DNA of 11,455 bases from Bacteroidota bacterium (lineage in GTDB: Bacteria > Bacteroidota > Bacteroidia > Chitinophagales > Chitinophagaceae), in NCBI GenBank assembly GCA_023386395.1, contig JAEWJV010000072.1:1-11455 (forward strand), read 5' to 3'. This document shows positions 1-6,570 of the stretch, piece by piece. Numbering within the stretch: the stretch's first letter is position 1; every line of letters begins with the position of its first letter. The position numbers were made by a program, and so were the translations under genes. The notes below the pieces were generated by a model. The model saw only the letters and a program-made list of their open reading frames with translations. It was not told the origin of the DNA and did no database searches.

Positions 1-399
1 CCTTGGTATGGAGCGCTTGTACCTTATCTGGCTACTCTATTTCCAAAAAGTCGTTTTGTCCACATTGTCAGAAAAAAAGCTGATGTCTTGTTTTCCTTAG
101 AACAGTCTTATAAAAAAGGGTATAAATGGGCAGGGGAAAATGTTGAAAGTAGACGATACCTATACAATAGGATGATAAAACTCAGCAGAATGGGCGGATT
201 GTCACTAAACAATCCTCAGCGTTTTATTGAAGTTTCTTATGAGGAAATATGTAGAAAGCCTTACGAAACACTTTTAGATTTGTGTAATTTCTTTTCTCTT
301 GGTCTAAACGGTGAAATGTTAGAGGCCTTGTCTATTCCTCATGCTTCTCCAAGCAGAAAGAATTTTGTTCCTGCAATGACTGAAAGATCACTACTCTAG
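1..399 (+). CDS. Sulfotransferase family protein, C-terminal part (5' end outside the window)
   Basis: Reading frame 1 is open from base 1 to the TAG at 397-399, so the gene starts upstream of the window. The visible part reads FPKSRFVHIVRKKADVLFSL, which matches the 3'-phosphoadenosine-binding stretch of PAPS-dependent sulfotransferases (usually R-F-I-H-x-x-R-D-x-R-D). Further on, RFIEVSYEEICRKPYETLL and then LCNFFSLGL match the conserved YEDL...P...L...FLGL region near the C terminus. The family moves a sulfuryl group from PAPS to a hydroxyl or amine acceptor; the acceptor here cannot be told. The usual acidic residue after the Arg is replaced by Lys (VRKKADV). The end may be shifted: frame 3 continues from about base 386 to a TAA at 435-437 with a plausible tail. 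The gene is probably cargo or flanking sequence rather than part of the transfer machinery. Confidence 0.72.
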   Translation, partial: PWYGALVPYLATLFPKSRFVHIVRKKADVLFSLEQSYKKGYKWAGENVESRRYLYNRMIKLSRMGGLSLNNPQRFIEVSYEEICRKPYETLLDLCNFFSLGLNGEMLEALSIPHASPSRKNFVPAMTERSLL

Positions 400-573
400 T
401 AGAGTTTGAATATATCTGCAACCAATCAGGTTCTTAATGAACCTCATAAACTATAGATTATTTATTCTGCTCTTAAAGTATATTTTGAATAATGCATGGT
501 ACTTGTTAATAGATATTGTTGGGATTAATACAAGTTTAGGATAAAGATTAATTTTTATATTTTATGCAGTAAT

Positions 574-1470
574 TCACGATATATATTTTACCTGTTTTGC
601 TCTCAGATAATCATTAAAATCTTTATAAGGCATATACAAAGCATTCTTTGAGTTTATTTCTACCGCTGAAAACTCCTTGCCTATAAAATCGTACACAGAT
701 AAACCACCTTTATCATTGTCCATATAGGTATCAATAACACGATAATTTTTTTCTTTCATCAGCTCAACCGCCCTACCCTTCATACTGGTAGAGTTAAGAA
801 TTATTACATCCCCTTTAAGTTCTTCTCCATTTCGCAGGGTCAAGTAACTTAGATAATCCATGAACCCCTCAAATACACTTACTTTTTCAGAACTGCTTTC
901 AATTATTGATATATCCTTATTACCAATGCATCCCTTAAAAATTGAACTTCTTAATTCCCACCCATCAGAATTATTCTTAAAGCCTAGGGCAAAATAATTC
1001 TTGCCACCTACTTCATAATTGATCTCTTTTAAATATTTAAAAGCAACAGAAGGTATTATCCCTCTTTCCTTAATATACTCCTTTAATGCGTAGTGATAAA
1101 CGGGCTTTATTTCGCGTATGAGAGGGCTTTTGTTATTAAATATATCCAGGGTGGCTTCAGCATCATTAACAGGCACCGGGCGGGCGATTAAAGTGGGTTT
1201 AATTGAATTGTCAGATAAAAAAACAAGCGCATCATTAAAGCCGCAGTTTTTATACTTCATCACAAAGTCAATTATATTTCCGCCCTGCCCTTCACCATGA
1301 TCATACCATACATTGTTTTTTATATTGATCTTGAAGCTTGCTGTTTTCTCATTCCTGAATGGCGATCTATACCAAACATCATTATGCCTGCTGCTTGTTT
1401 TATCAGGATGATGTCCAAGACTGGCAAGCAGGTCATATAGTGATATTTTCTTTGCTTGTGCTGCGTTCAT
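574..1470 (-). CDS. Toprim-domain primase-like protein with a degenerate zinc-binding domain
   Basis: This 298-residue protein has a DnaG-like layout without the helicase-binding part. Residues 33-71 align with the CHC2 zinc-binding domain (YRSPFRNEKT...WYDHGEGQGGNIIDFVM), but all four zinc ligands are replaced: Ser36, Arg39, Asp57 and Glu60. A Toprim fold follows: VSVFEGFMDYLSYL carries the catalytic Glu201 and Asp205, and YMDNDKGG supplies the DxD pair Asp251/Asp253. The Toprim metal-binding residues are therefore intact and the protein may still make primers, probably on mobile-element DNA after transfer. Similar proteins with the same replaced ligands are, from memory, common on Bacteroidota plasmids and phages. 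It lies 43 bases downstream of the ribbon-helix-helix gene on the same strand and is likely the last gene of the par operon. Exact role inferred; a primer-synthesis activity is not proven by sequence. Confidence 0.82.
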   Translation of the reverse strand: MNAAQAKKISLYDLLASLGHHPDKTSSRHNDVWYRSPFRNEKTASFKINIKNNVWYDHGEGQGGNIIDFVMKYKNCGFNDALVFLSDNSIKPTLIARPVPVNDAEATLDIFNNKSPLIREIKPVYHYALKEYIKERGIIPSVAFKYLKEINYEVGGKNYFALGFKNNSDGWELRSSIFKGCIGNKDISIIESSSEKVSVFEGFMDYLSYLTLRNGEELKGDVIILNSTSMKGRAVELMKEKNYRVIDTYMDNDKGGLSVYDFIGKEFSAVEINSKNALYMPYKDFNDYLRAKQVKYIS

Positions 1471-1491
1471 TAAAACAATAATTAAATATTT

Positions 1492-1512
1492 ACTGCACTA
1501 CTGCAATCAATA
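1492..1512 (+). repeat. 21-bp direct repeat, copy 1 (candidate parS/operator site)
   Basis: This lies between the ribbon-helix-helix gene and the primase gene. It matches the copy at 2463-2483 at 18 of 21 positions in the same orientation, and ends in CAATCAATA like it. Its right end continues as AATCAATATTTATTG (1505-1519), a perfect 15-bp match to 2548-2562 beside copy 3. This extension contains the small inverted repeat CAATA-TT-TATTG and runs over the stop codon of the ribbon-helix-helix gene. Binding by the Par proteins is inferred. Confidence 0.6.
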
Positions 1513-1513
1513 T

Positions 1514-1774
1514 TTATTGAATACCTAAATCTTTTTTTGCAAGCCCAACCAAATAATCCTTTATGCTCATATCTAATTCCACGGTTCTTAGTTTAATTTG
1601 CTTGTATAAAGTTTTTGGAAAATCAAAAGTTGTTCTAGCAGTTTCTTCAACGACCTTTTCTTTTTCATCAGCAGGTTTTTCATGAATGCGCTTCACTATG
1701 CTATCAGCAATAGCAGCATTATTTTCTTTCTTTACGCTCATAAGCAATTTATTAGGGTCTAAATGTTTAGCCAT
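1514..1774 (-). CDS. Ribbon-helix-helix DNA-binding protein, putative partner of ParA
   Basis: An 86-residue protein with a charged, probably flexible N-terminal half (1-46) and a ribbon-helix-helix-like C-terminal half. The beta strand would be RTTFDFP (47-53), helix A about 54-67 (KTLYKQIKLRTVEL) and helix B about 70-83 (SIKDYLVGLAKKDL). This is the layout of the small centromere-binding partners of type Ib ParA proteins, which dimerise through the strand, bind short repeats and stimulate the ParA ATPase with their flexible tail. It starts 6 bases after the parA stop codon on the same strand, which strongly suggests co-transcription and a shared role in segregation. A repeat cluster suited to such a protein lies upstream of parA and just downstream of this gene. 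Specific family not recognised by name; the assignment rests on fold pattern and position. Confidence 0.7.
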   Translation of the reverse strand: MAKHLDPNKLLMSVKKENNAAIADSIVKRIHEKPADEKEKVVEETARTTFDFPKTLYKQIKLRTVELDMSIKDYLVGLAKKDLGIQ

Positions 1775-1780
1775 AAAGCC

Positions 1781-2443
1781 TCACGCTATTTTCTTGATTG
1801 ATAAACTTCCGCTGGCTAAAGCAATTACTTCTTCGGTAAGCTTTAGCATTTCTTCTTTTGCAAGATTATCTGAATGTTCTAATACACCCGTTCCCATCAT
1901 ACAGCTTTCAACATAAGCCGCCCTACTTTTAATAACAGTTTCTAAAACAGGAAATTGATAATGTTCAATTAAAGTATCACGAATGGTTTTATGAACATTA
2001 ATCCTGTCTGTAAATTCATTTAGCAAGAAATAAGCAGGTATATTTTCTTTAAACTCTTTTACTGTTTGATAACGGCTTAGGAATTCATCCATCGTTCTGA
2101 AATCATTTGCCCCAGGGCGAATCGGAATAATAAGCAGATCACTTGCAACTATTATTCTTGTTGTCATTTCAGAAAGGGAAGGGGTTCCGTCTATAATAAC
2201 AATGTCAAAAGTTTCATGCAGTTTATCTACCGCCTTATTTAATGCTTTTGCATCAATAGCGCCTAATACAGAAACTTCCGGCAGATTATTATCTCTTGCG
2301 CCATACCATTTTAACGATGTCTGATTAACATCTGTATCAACAATGCAAACTTTATTTCCTGCATGTGCAAGGCATACTGCAAGGTTGATAGATACCGTCG
2401 TTTTGCCTACACCGCCTTTCAGATTTGTGATTCCTATCTTCAT
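1781..2443 (-). CDS. parA: ParA-family partition ATPase (small, type Ib)
   Basis: A 220-residue deviant-Walker ATPase. KGGVGKTT at 9-16 carries the signature lysine Lys9 and Lys14. VDTDVNQ at 35-41 is the A' motif, and FDIVIIDG at 79-86 is Walker B with Asp85. The LIIPIRPGANDF segment is also typical. There is no N-terminal helix-turn-helix extension, and length and layout fit type Ib ParA proteins, which form dynamic gradients on the nucleoid and move plasmids through a small partner protein. The partner is probably the ribbon-helix-helix protein encoded 6 bases downstream. MinD can be excluded because there is no C-terminal amphipathic membrane helix pattern and the neighbour is not MinE or MinC. 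The start ATG at 2443 has no clear Shine-Dalgarno sequence, as is usual in Bacteroidota. In this family the partner, not ParA, usually represses the operon; the repeats 20 bases upstream fit that. Confidence 0.93.
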   Translation of the reverse strand: MKIGITNLKGGVGKTTVSINLAVCLAHAGNKVCIVDTDVNQTSLKWYGARDNNLPEVSVLGAIDAKALNKAVDKLHETFDIVIIDGTPSLSEMTTRIIVASDLLIIPIRPGANDFRTMDEFLSRYQTVKEFKENIPAYFLLNEFTDRINVHKTIRDTLIEHYQFPVLETVIKSRAAYVESCMMGTGVLEHSDNLAKEEMLKLTEEVIALASGSLSIKKIA

Positions 2444-2462
2444 TCTTGCAGATTATTTAATC

Positions 2463-2483
2463 ATTGCAATACTACAATCAATA
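2463..2483 (+). repeat. 21-bp direct repeat, copy 2 (candidate parS/operator site)
   Basis: This copy begins 20 bases upstream of the parA start codon. It is 18/21 identical to copy 1 (1492-1512) and 17/21 to copy 3 (2535-2555), all in the same orientation. The shared pattern begins with A(T/C)TGCA and ends with AATCAATA. The left end overlaps the palindrome ATTGCAAT. Confidence 0.6.
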
Positions 2484-2534
2484 ATTCCAGAAATACTGAA
2501 ATAAGCATTTACTTGATTATTCAACTATGGTTTC

Positions 2535-2555
2535 ATTGCAACACATAAATCAATA
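2535..2555 (+). repeat. 21-bp direct repeat, copy 3 (candidate parS/operator site)
   Basis: This copy is 17/21 identical to copy 2. It is extended on the right by TTTATTG, so that 2548-2562 is a perfect 15-bp match to 1505-1519 at copy 1. It lies at the upstream edge of the par control region, just before the ssb remnant. Confidence 0.6.
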
Positions 2556-2567
2556 TTTATTGCATTA

Positions 2568-2741
2568 TTCATATTCTCCCTTATAAACACAAGATATAGT
2601 GAGTGGAAGAACAAAGAAACCCTTTGGCATGATGTATTAGTATTTTAATGCTGATGCGATCAACTTTGCTAAAGGGCTGAAAAAGGTGATAGCGTTAATA
2701 TTGAAGGGACGATTTCATATAAAAGAATAATTTATGAGTAA
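2568..2741 (+). pseudogene. Frameshifted remnant of a single-stranded-DNA-binding protein gene
   Basis: No intact ORF exists here, but three pieces join into an OB-fold protein of the SSB type. Frame 3 gives FSLINTRYSEWKNKET and LWHDVLVF up to TTT at 2643-2645. Frame 1 then gives NADAINFAKGLKK. Frame 3 resumes with GDSVNIEGTISYKRIIYE and a TAA at 2739-2741. The W-H-x-V-x-x-F and K-K-G-D-x-V-x-x-E-G-x-I motifs are hallmarks of SSB strands and loops. Removing one T from TTTT (2643-2646) and adding one A to AAAAA (2680-2684) restores the frame exactly. The N-terminal strand of the fold (normally M-x-K-x-x-L-x-G-x-x-G) is not recognisable, and the C-terminal acidic tail is missing, so it is probably a decayed gene. 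Sequencing error in the two homopolymers is the alternative for the internal breaks but would not explain both missing ends. Confidence 0.62.
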
Positions 2742-2840
2742 TGTTACTCTTGCTTTATTATATCAGGAAATAGAGCATGAGGCATGGGTTACTTATCAGC
2801 CTTAAGGTCTCAAAGATTTAATAATGTAACCTGTTTCGTC

Positions 2841-4016
2841 TTAGTTCGACTTGGAATGCTGAGTGATATCTTTTGCTACCAAAGCAATTTCATTGTTAAT
2901 TGAATCAATTTCTTTGTCGTACCTATGAGAGTATTCTTCCATACTCTTTATTCCTAACTTATATAATTGAATTCTAAGCTTAAAATACTTATCAATTTTT
3001 TGACGTAGATTATAATCTATTGATGCAATATTGTCCATATTCATTATGCGCTCATTTACTGCAAGAATTAATTCGGAGTTGCTTATCATGTATTGCAAAT
3101 GATTTATTAATTTTTTTCCACTTTCGTTTCCAATTAATTCAATAATACTATCACCAGAAGCAGCATAAGTTTTTATTGAATCTATTCGTTGAAGCATTAA
3201 ACTTGTATCAAAGGCAGGCTGAGAATTTGCAGGTGAGTTTTTTGCGAATGATAAATTTGAATCACTTGAAAACATCCCGATGCCAACAATCATAAATCCA
3301 ATAAAACCCAAAAAACAAGCAATGGTAATTATTATCCATCTTGAAGAATTTATGTAATGCAGAAGTGGATTTTTTTTAGGCCGTATTTCAATACCATGCT
3401 TCTCTCTTAGTTCCTTAATTCCTTTATTGGAAATTAATATGCATGCAATAAAATTTACCACTCCGATAAGACTGCTCAAAGTATTATATTCTTCGGCTGA
3501 ATTAAATATAAAAACCAGTATAAGTTCAATTACGATCAATACTATTCCAAGATTAAGCGGATTTTTATATTCCTTTTCGCCTGCATCTTTAAGATTGTGA
3601 GAATGGAATATGCCAAGTGCTAAAGGATTTGCAAATAAAATTGAAAAAATATATGCATTTGATGAGTAAAATTTCCGCGTTTTTACTTTCGCTTGTTCCG
3701 AAACTTTATCAACAATCTTATTATCATCAGAATTACCTACATTGAATGATGGCGGTGTTTGCAATACATTTGCTGTCGGTATGTCCTCATTCAAATCCTC
3801 AATCGTTTTGTTTTCAGTAGCAATTTGAAATGGTGGAGGGGTAGCATCCTTTGGTTTAATGTAAGGTTTTAAATCTTCAAGCTCGTTAATTGATACCCAA
3901 TTAGAAAGTCCATCATACCACACATAGGTTTTCTCACTTAAAGAACCTTCGTGCAATTCTCTAATAGTAAACGGCCCCGATTGGGTTTCTCCGTCGTGAA
4001 AGAAATATTTTATCAT
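2841..4016 (-). CDS. GYF_2-domain membrane protein with four predicted transmembrane segments
   Basis: From the ATG at 4016 the protein has 391 residues. Residues 1-50 match the GYF_2 domain: YFFHDGETQSGPFTI, then KTYVWYDGLSNWVSINEL, with the GPF and VW...W pattern. A Pro/Asn-rich linker follows (about 55-115). Likely membrane spans are at about 121-137, 156-171, 180-196 and 226-249. The C-terminal part (250-391) is helical and charged. GYF_2 domains are thought to bind proline-rich partners; many Bacteroidota membrane proteins carry them at the N terminus, with no defined function. An upstream in-frame TTG at 4079 would add 21 residues, but the domain begins exactly at MIKYFF, so the ATG is preferred. 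It is divergent from the gene at 4182. Role in the element unknown. Confidence 0.75.
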   Translation of the reverse strand: MIKYFFHDGETQSGPFTIRELHEGSLSEKTYVWYDGLSNWVSINELEDLKPYIKPKDATPPPFQIATENKTIEDLNEDIPTANVLQTPPSFNVGNSDDNKIVDKVSEQAKVKTRKFYSSNAYIFSILFANPLALGIFHSHNLKDAGEKEYKNPLNLGIVLIVIELILVFIFNSAEEYNTLSSLIGVVNFIACILISNKGIKELREKHGIEIRPKKNPLLHYINSSRWIIITIACFLGFIGFMIVGIGMFSSDSNLSFAKNSPANSQPAFDTSLMLQRIDSIKTYAASGDSIIELIGNESGKKLINHLQYMISNSELILAVNERIMNMDNIASIDYNLRQKIDKYFKLRIQLYKLGIKSMEEYSHRYDKEIDSINNEIALVAKDITQHSKSN

Positions 4017-4181
4017 GAGTAGCAGATTAAAAAGCCAATTTAATGATTTTTTGAAACCGTTAAAGCTTGCAGATCGCAAAATATTTTCGCAATATCAATA
4101 GTTTACTAAAAAACATTTTTTATTTACGATTTATTAATCATTTTATAGTACAATGGGATAGCAACTAAAAACAGAGGAATT
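4017..4181. promoter_or_regulatory. Divergent intergenic region between the GYF_2 gene and the 108-residue gene
   Basis: Two genes leave this 165-base AT-rich spacer in opposite directions, so it should hold at least one promoter for each. No convincing TTTG-N19-TAnnTTTG pair was found. An A/G-rich ribosome-binding site (AGAGGA, 4173-4178) precedes the plus-strand ATG at 4182 by 3 bases. This is notable because most other genes here have no such motif. Confidence 0.35.
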
Positions 4182-4508
4182 ATGGGCAATAAGAAAGACG
4201 GATTCAATCTGCAAGAAATTTTGAGTTCGACAAAGGCAGAAGCTGTAGTCAGTACTATATCTCAAGGGTTAGTTAATGAAACCAATTCAAAGCAAGAATC
4301 ACAACCTGCCTTAAATGAAGAAGGAAAAATTCTACAAGAAACTTTTGAAGCATTTTCTAAACATGGTCTTACTGTAGATGAAAAAAATAAACTAAAATCA
4401 ATTGATGATGTTTTGGATCAAGCATCAATACAATTGACAAAAGATAGTGGAGCGATTGTTGCAGATTCTCAAGGGCATTCATCTAAGGTTAAACCTCGCT
4501 TCTTTTAG
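4182..4508 (+). CDS. Hypothetical 108-residue soluble protein
   Basis: I do not recognise this gene. It is Gln-, Ser- and Lys-rich, has no membrane segment, signal peptide or cysteine, and looks mostly helical (NLQEILSSTKAEAVVSTISQG and EGKILQETFEAFSKHGL) with a flexible C-terminal tail ending KVKPRFF. The AGAGGA motif 3 bases upstream supports the ATG at 4182. The last four bases overlap the end of the convergent gene at 4505, with the two stop codons sharing bases. Its location between the par block and the mobilization module, facing a membrane protein on each side, suggests an element-specific accessory role, but nothing in the sequence names one. Confidence 0.6.
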   Translation: MGNKKDGFNLQEILSSTKAEAVVSTISQGLVNETNSKQESQPALNEEGKILQETFEAFSKHGLTVDEKNKLKSIDDVLDQASIQLTKDSGAIVADSQGHSSKVKPRFF

Positions 4509-4969
4509 TCTGTTTTTAAATTAGATAATAATACCCATGCTGCTTTAATTTCTCCTTGAGTGGTTTTATACTTGCACCTGGCACAACCTTTATCCGTGGC
4601 ATCATAGACAATCCTGTCACCCTTGCTTAAGTAATAAGTAAGAGGTGATGTCGTAAGATCTGTTGACTCATACAAAAATGCTTTTTCAACTGCCACTACT
4701 GCTCTGCCTACATTTTTTACAGGTTGAGAATTTACTTGTTCTATATTGCTTAATTCATCATTTTTTTCGACAAATTCCTCAGTAGTTACTGCAAATTTTT
4801 GCTGTATAGAAACTGGAAGAACTTTCGCTTGTTCGGTTGAGGTTAGAGGGTTAACGAAATCAATTAAGCGCTTATTTATTTTATACTTGCTTAAATATTT
4901 ATTTCTAAAAGAAAGAAACACAATCAAAACAATAATAAAAGCAGGTAAGTAGACTAAAAAGATTCCCAT
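4505..4969 (-). CDS. Membrane-anchored protein with a C-terminal SH3-like domain
   Basis: A 154-residue protein with one N-terminal membrane span (about 3-21, FLVYLPAFIIVLIVFLSF) followed by basic residues (RNKYLSKYKINKR), which suggests the bulk stays in the cytoplasm. A low-complexity linker (about 45-85) leads to a C-terminal beta-rich region, residues 89-152: RAVVAVEKAFLYES, then LSKGDRIVYD, CARCKYKTTQGE and AAWVLLSNL. The pattern of a flat strand, a KGD turn and a closing W-V-x-x-S-x-L is that of bacterial SH3-like domains, which bind peptides or cell-wall material. A Cys-x-x-Cys (129, 132) sits in one strand. The gene points away from the coupling-protein gene, with 84 bases between the two start codons. 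Function unknown; a scaffolding role is only a guess. Confidence 0.65.
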   Translation of the reverse strand: MGIFLVYLPAFIIVLIVFLSFRNKYLSKYKINKRLIDFVNPLTSTEQAKVLPVSIQQKFAVTTEEFVEKNDELSNIEQVNSQPVKNVGRAVVAVEKAFLYESTDLTTSPLTYYLSKGDRIVYDATDKGCARCKYKTTQGEIKAAWVLLSNLKTD

Positions 4970-5053
4970 ACAATTTTGAATTAATTAAATTAGCAGAAGT
5001 TTAGGCAGTACTTTAAACCCGATAGAAAGATAATCAAAATCTCAACAACTGTT

Positions 5054-6559
5054 ATGGTAGATTTCAATAAAGTTCTCATCCGTCTTAGCGGAAACATACA
5101 AGACGTCTGGACAATTGATGATGCTGTGAAAGGCACATCGATTATCGGCGGTACGGGTAGCGGAAAAACTTCAGCTTCTGGCAAAACCCTTGCCAAACAA
5201 TTTCTGAAAGAAGGCTGGGGAGGTATTGTTCTTTGTGCAAAAAATGATGAAGCTGATCTATGGAAAAAATATTGCCAAGAAACCGGCCGACATAAGGATT
5301 TAATCATGTTTCGCAAAGGCGCAAAACATGAAACCGGTGAGTTTAAAGGAGCTGACATAGTTTTCAATCCAATAGACTATGAGATGCGCAGGGAAGGGGA
5401 AGGTGCTGGTGAAACTCAGAATATCACAAACATCTTCATGAACATATACCGCATGGGTAATCGAATTGCCAGCGAAGGAGATACTAAGGAAGAACGATAT
5501 TGGGATACAGCCCTAAAGCGATGTTTAAACCGAGTCATTGAACTATTAAAATTGGCCGGTGAAAATCTTAGTTATTCAAATATGGTAAGAGTCATTAATT
5601 CCTCTGGAAACGTGAATAAGGACAGTCTTACAGATGCAATCATTCAGAATGAAAGGGGTGAGCAGATTCCTGAACTTACAAAAGAATCTCATTATTGCCT
5701 TAAGTGTATATTAAATGCTTATTTAAAAAACTTTAGTAATGATGATTATACCTTAGACATATATAATGCTTTTGAATTAGTTCAAGAATACTTTACGGAA
5801 TCAATGCCTACTATGGGAAGTAGGACAAAATCCGTTGTTGTCGAAAGTTTTATGGGGTTGGCTGAACCCTTTCTATCTGGCATACTATATAAACACTTTG
5901 CAGGACGAACGAATATTTTCCCGGAATGGACTTATGAACAAAGAAAGATCCTAGTCCTGGATTTTCCAATTAAGGAATACTTGGAAGCTGGAATAATAGC
6001 GCAAAGCGTGTTCAAGCTTATGTTTCAACAAGCGATAGAAAGAAGAAATGTTACTGCCTATCCTGATCCGGTCTTTTTGTGGTGCGACGAAGCACAATAC
6101 TTTGTGAATCCATATGATCAAATTTTTTTAACTACAGCCAGAAGTTCGAGAACCGCTACAGTTTTTCTTTCGCAAAACATTTCAAATTATTTTGCGGTAA
6201 TGGGTTCAGGCAGTGATGCCACAGCAAGGGTTGATAGCCTAATGGGTAATTTAAGCACTAAGATTTTTCACGCAAACTCTGATGCAGTAACTAATGAATA
6301 TGCGAGTAAACTTATAGGTCAGACAATTTCATTTATGAGCAGCCGCGGTTCAACTAATAGCTTGTTTACGTTAAATTTTACAGCCTCTAAAAGTCTTCAG
6401 GCACAATATCTTCCTCAAATTCAGCCAAGAGAATTCACAACTCTAAAGAGTGGGGGTGAGAAAAATAATTTTGAAGTGGATGCTGTAATTTTTGTAACAG
6501 GCAAAAAATGGTCAAATGACTCAAACTTTATAAGAGCAGTTTTTGAACAAAAATTTTAA
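5054..6559 (+). CDS. Conjugative coupling protein (TraD/TraG/TrwB-like DNA-translocating ATPase), without membrane domain
   Basis: A 501-residue ATPase of the VirD4/TrwB type, which links the relaxase-DNA complex to the secretion channel and pumps DNA. Walker A is GGTGSGKT at 32-39. Walker B is PVFLWCDEAQYF with Asp345-Glu346. A sensor region follows (TTARSSRTATVFLSQNISNYFA, Gln374), as in the TrwB/TraG C-terminal family. An all-helical insert lies between about 120 and 300. Typical coupling proteins begin with two membrane helices before Walker A, but here only about 30 non-hydrophobic residues come first and no hydrophobic span is seen, so the protein should be soluble or peripheral. The ATG at 5054 follows an in-frame segment with no membrane-like sequence. 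The next gene, 11 bases downstream, encodes a four-span membrane protein that could supply the anchor. A HerA-type or VirB4 ATPase is less likely given the CDEAQ box and the MobF relaxase in the same module. Confidence 0.85.
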   Translation: MVDFNKVLIRLSGNIQDVWTIDDAVKGTSIIGGTGSGKTSASGKTLAKQFLKEGWGGIVLCAKNDEADLWKKYCQETGRHKDLIMFRKGAKHETGEFKGADIVFNPIDYEMRREGEGAGETQNITNIFMNIYRMGNRIASEGDTKEERYWDTALKRCLNRVIELLKLAGENLSYSNMVRVINSSGNVNKDSLTDAIIQNERGEQIPELTKESHYCLKCILNAYLKNFSNDDYTLDIYNAFELVQEYFTESMPTMGSRTKSVVVESFMGLAEPFLSGILYKHFAGRTNIFPEWTYEQRKILVLDFPIKEYLEAGIIAQSVFKLMFQQAIERRNVTAYPDPVFLWCDEAQYFVNPYDQIFLTTARSSRTATVFLSQNISNYFAVMGSGSDATARVDSLMGNLSTKIFHANSDAVTNEYASKLIGQTISFMSSRGSTNSLFTLNFTASKSLQAQYLPQIQPREFTTLKSGGEKNNFEVDAVIFVTGKKWSNDSNFIRAVFEQKF

Positions 6560-6570
6560 TAATCACAATA

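Larger units (their letters stand above)
2444..2567 (-). promoter_or_regulatory. Control region upstream of parA, candidate promoter and centromere
   Basis: This spacer must hold the promoter of the minus-strand par genes. It contains two 21-bp repeat copies 72 bases apart (start to start), and a perfect 8-bp palindrome ATTGCAAT at 2463-2470. TGCAAT or its complement recurs three times. A possible -7 element TATTTCTG (minus strand, 2495-2488) is one base from the Bacteroidota form TAnnTTTG, but no good TTTG lies at the expected distance, so the promoter itself is not fixed. Binding sites overlapping a promoter are the usual design for autoregulated type Ib par operons. Confidence 0.45.

Noticed and set aside
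428..444. AGGTTC-TTAAT-GAACCT stem-loop after the sulfotransferase as a terminator
   Set aside because: The stem is only six base pairs with no T-run after it, and the bases overlap the possible frame-3 tail. It may be chance.
2599..2805. Frame-1 reading of the region downstream of the par control region as a separate gene
   Set aside because: It has internal stops at 2638-2640 and after HIKE; only the middle segment matches the SSB fold, and the rest (from about 2742) has no recognisable family.
4017..4079. Upstream TTG start for the GYF_2 gene adding 21 residues
   Set aside because: The extra residues include a hydrophobic stretch (LNWLFNLLL), but the GYF_2 domain starts exactly at the ATG at 4016, TTG is a rare start, and no ribosome-binding site supports it.
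4990..5367. Minus-strand ORF of 125 codons
   Set aside because: It lies mostly inside the coupling-protein gene on the other strand, covers its Walker A motif in antisense, and its Phe/Pro/Ser/Arg-rich product has no family pattern. It is a shadow.
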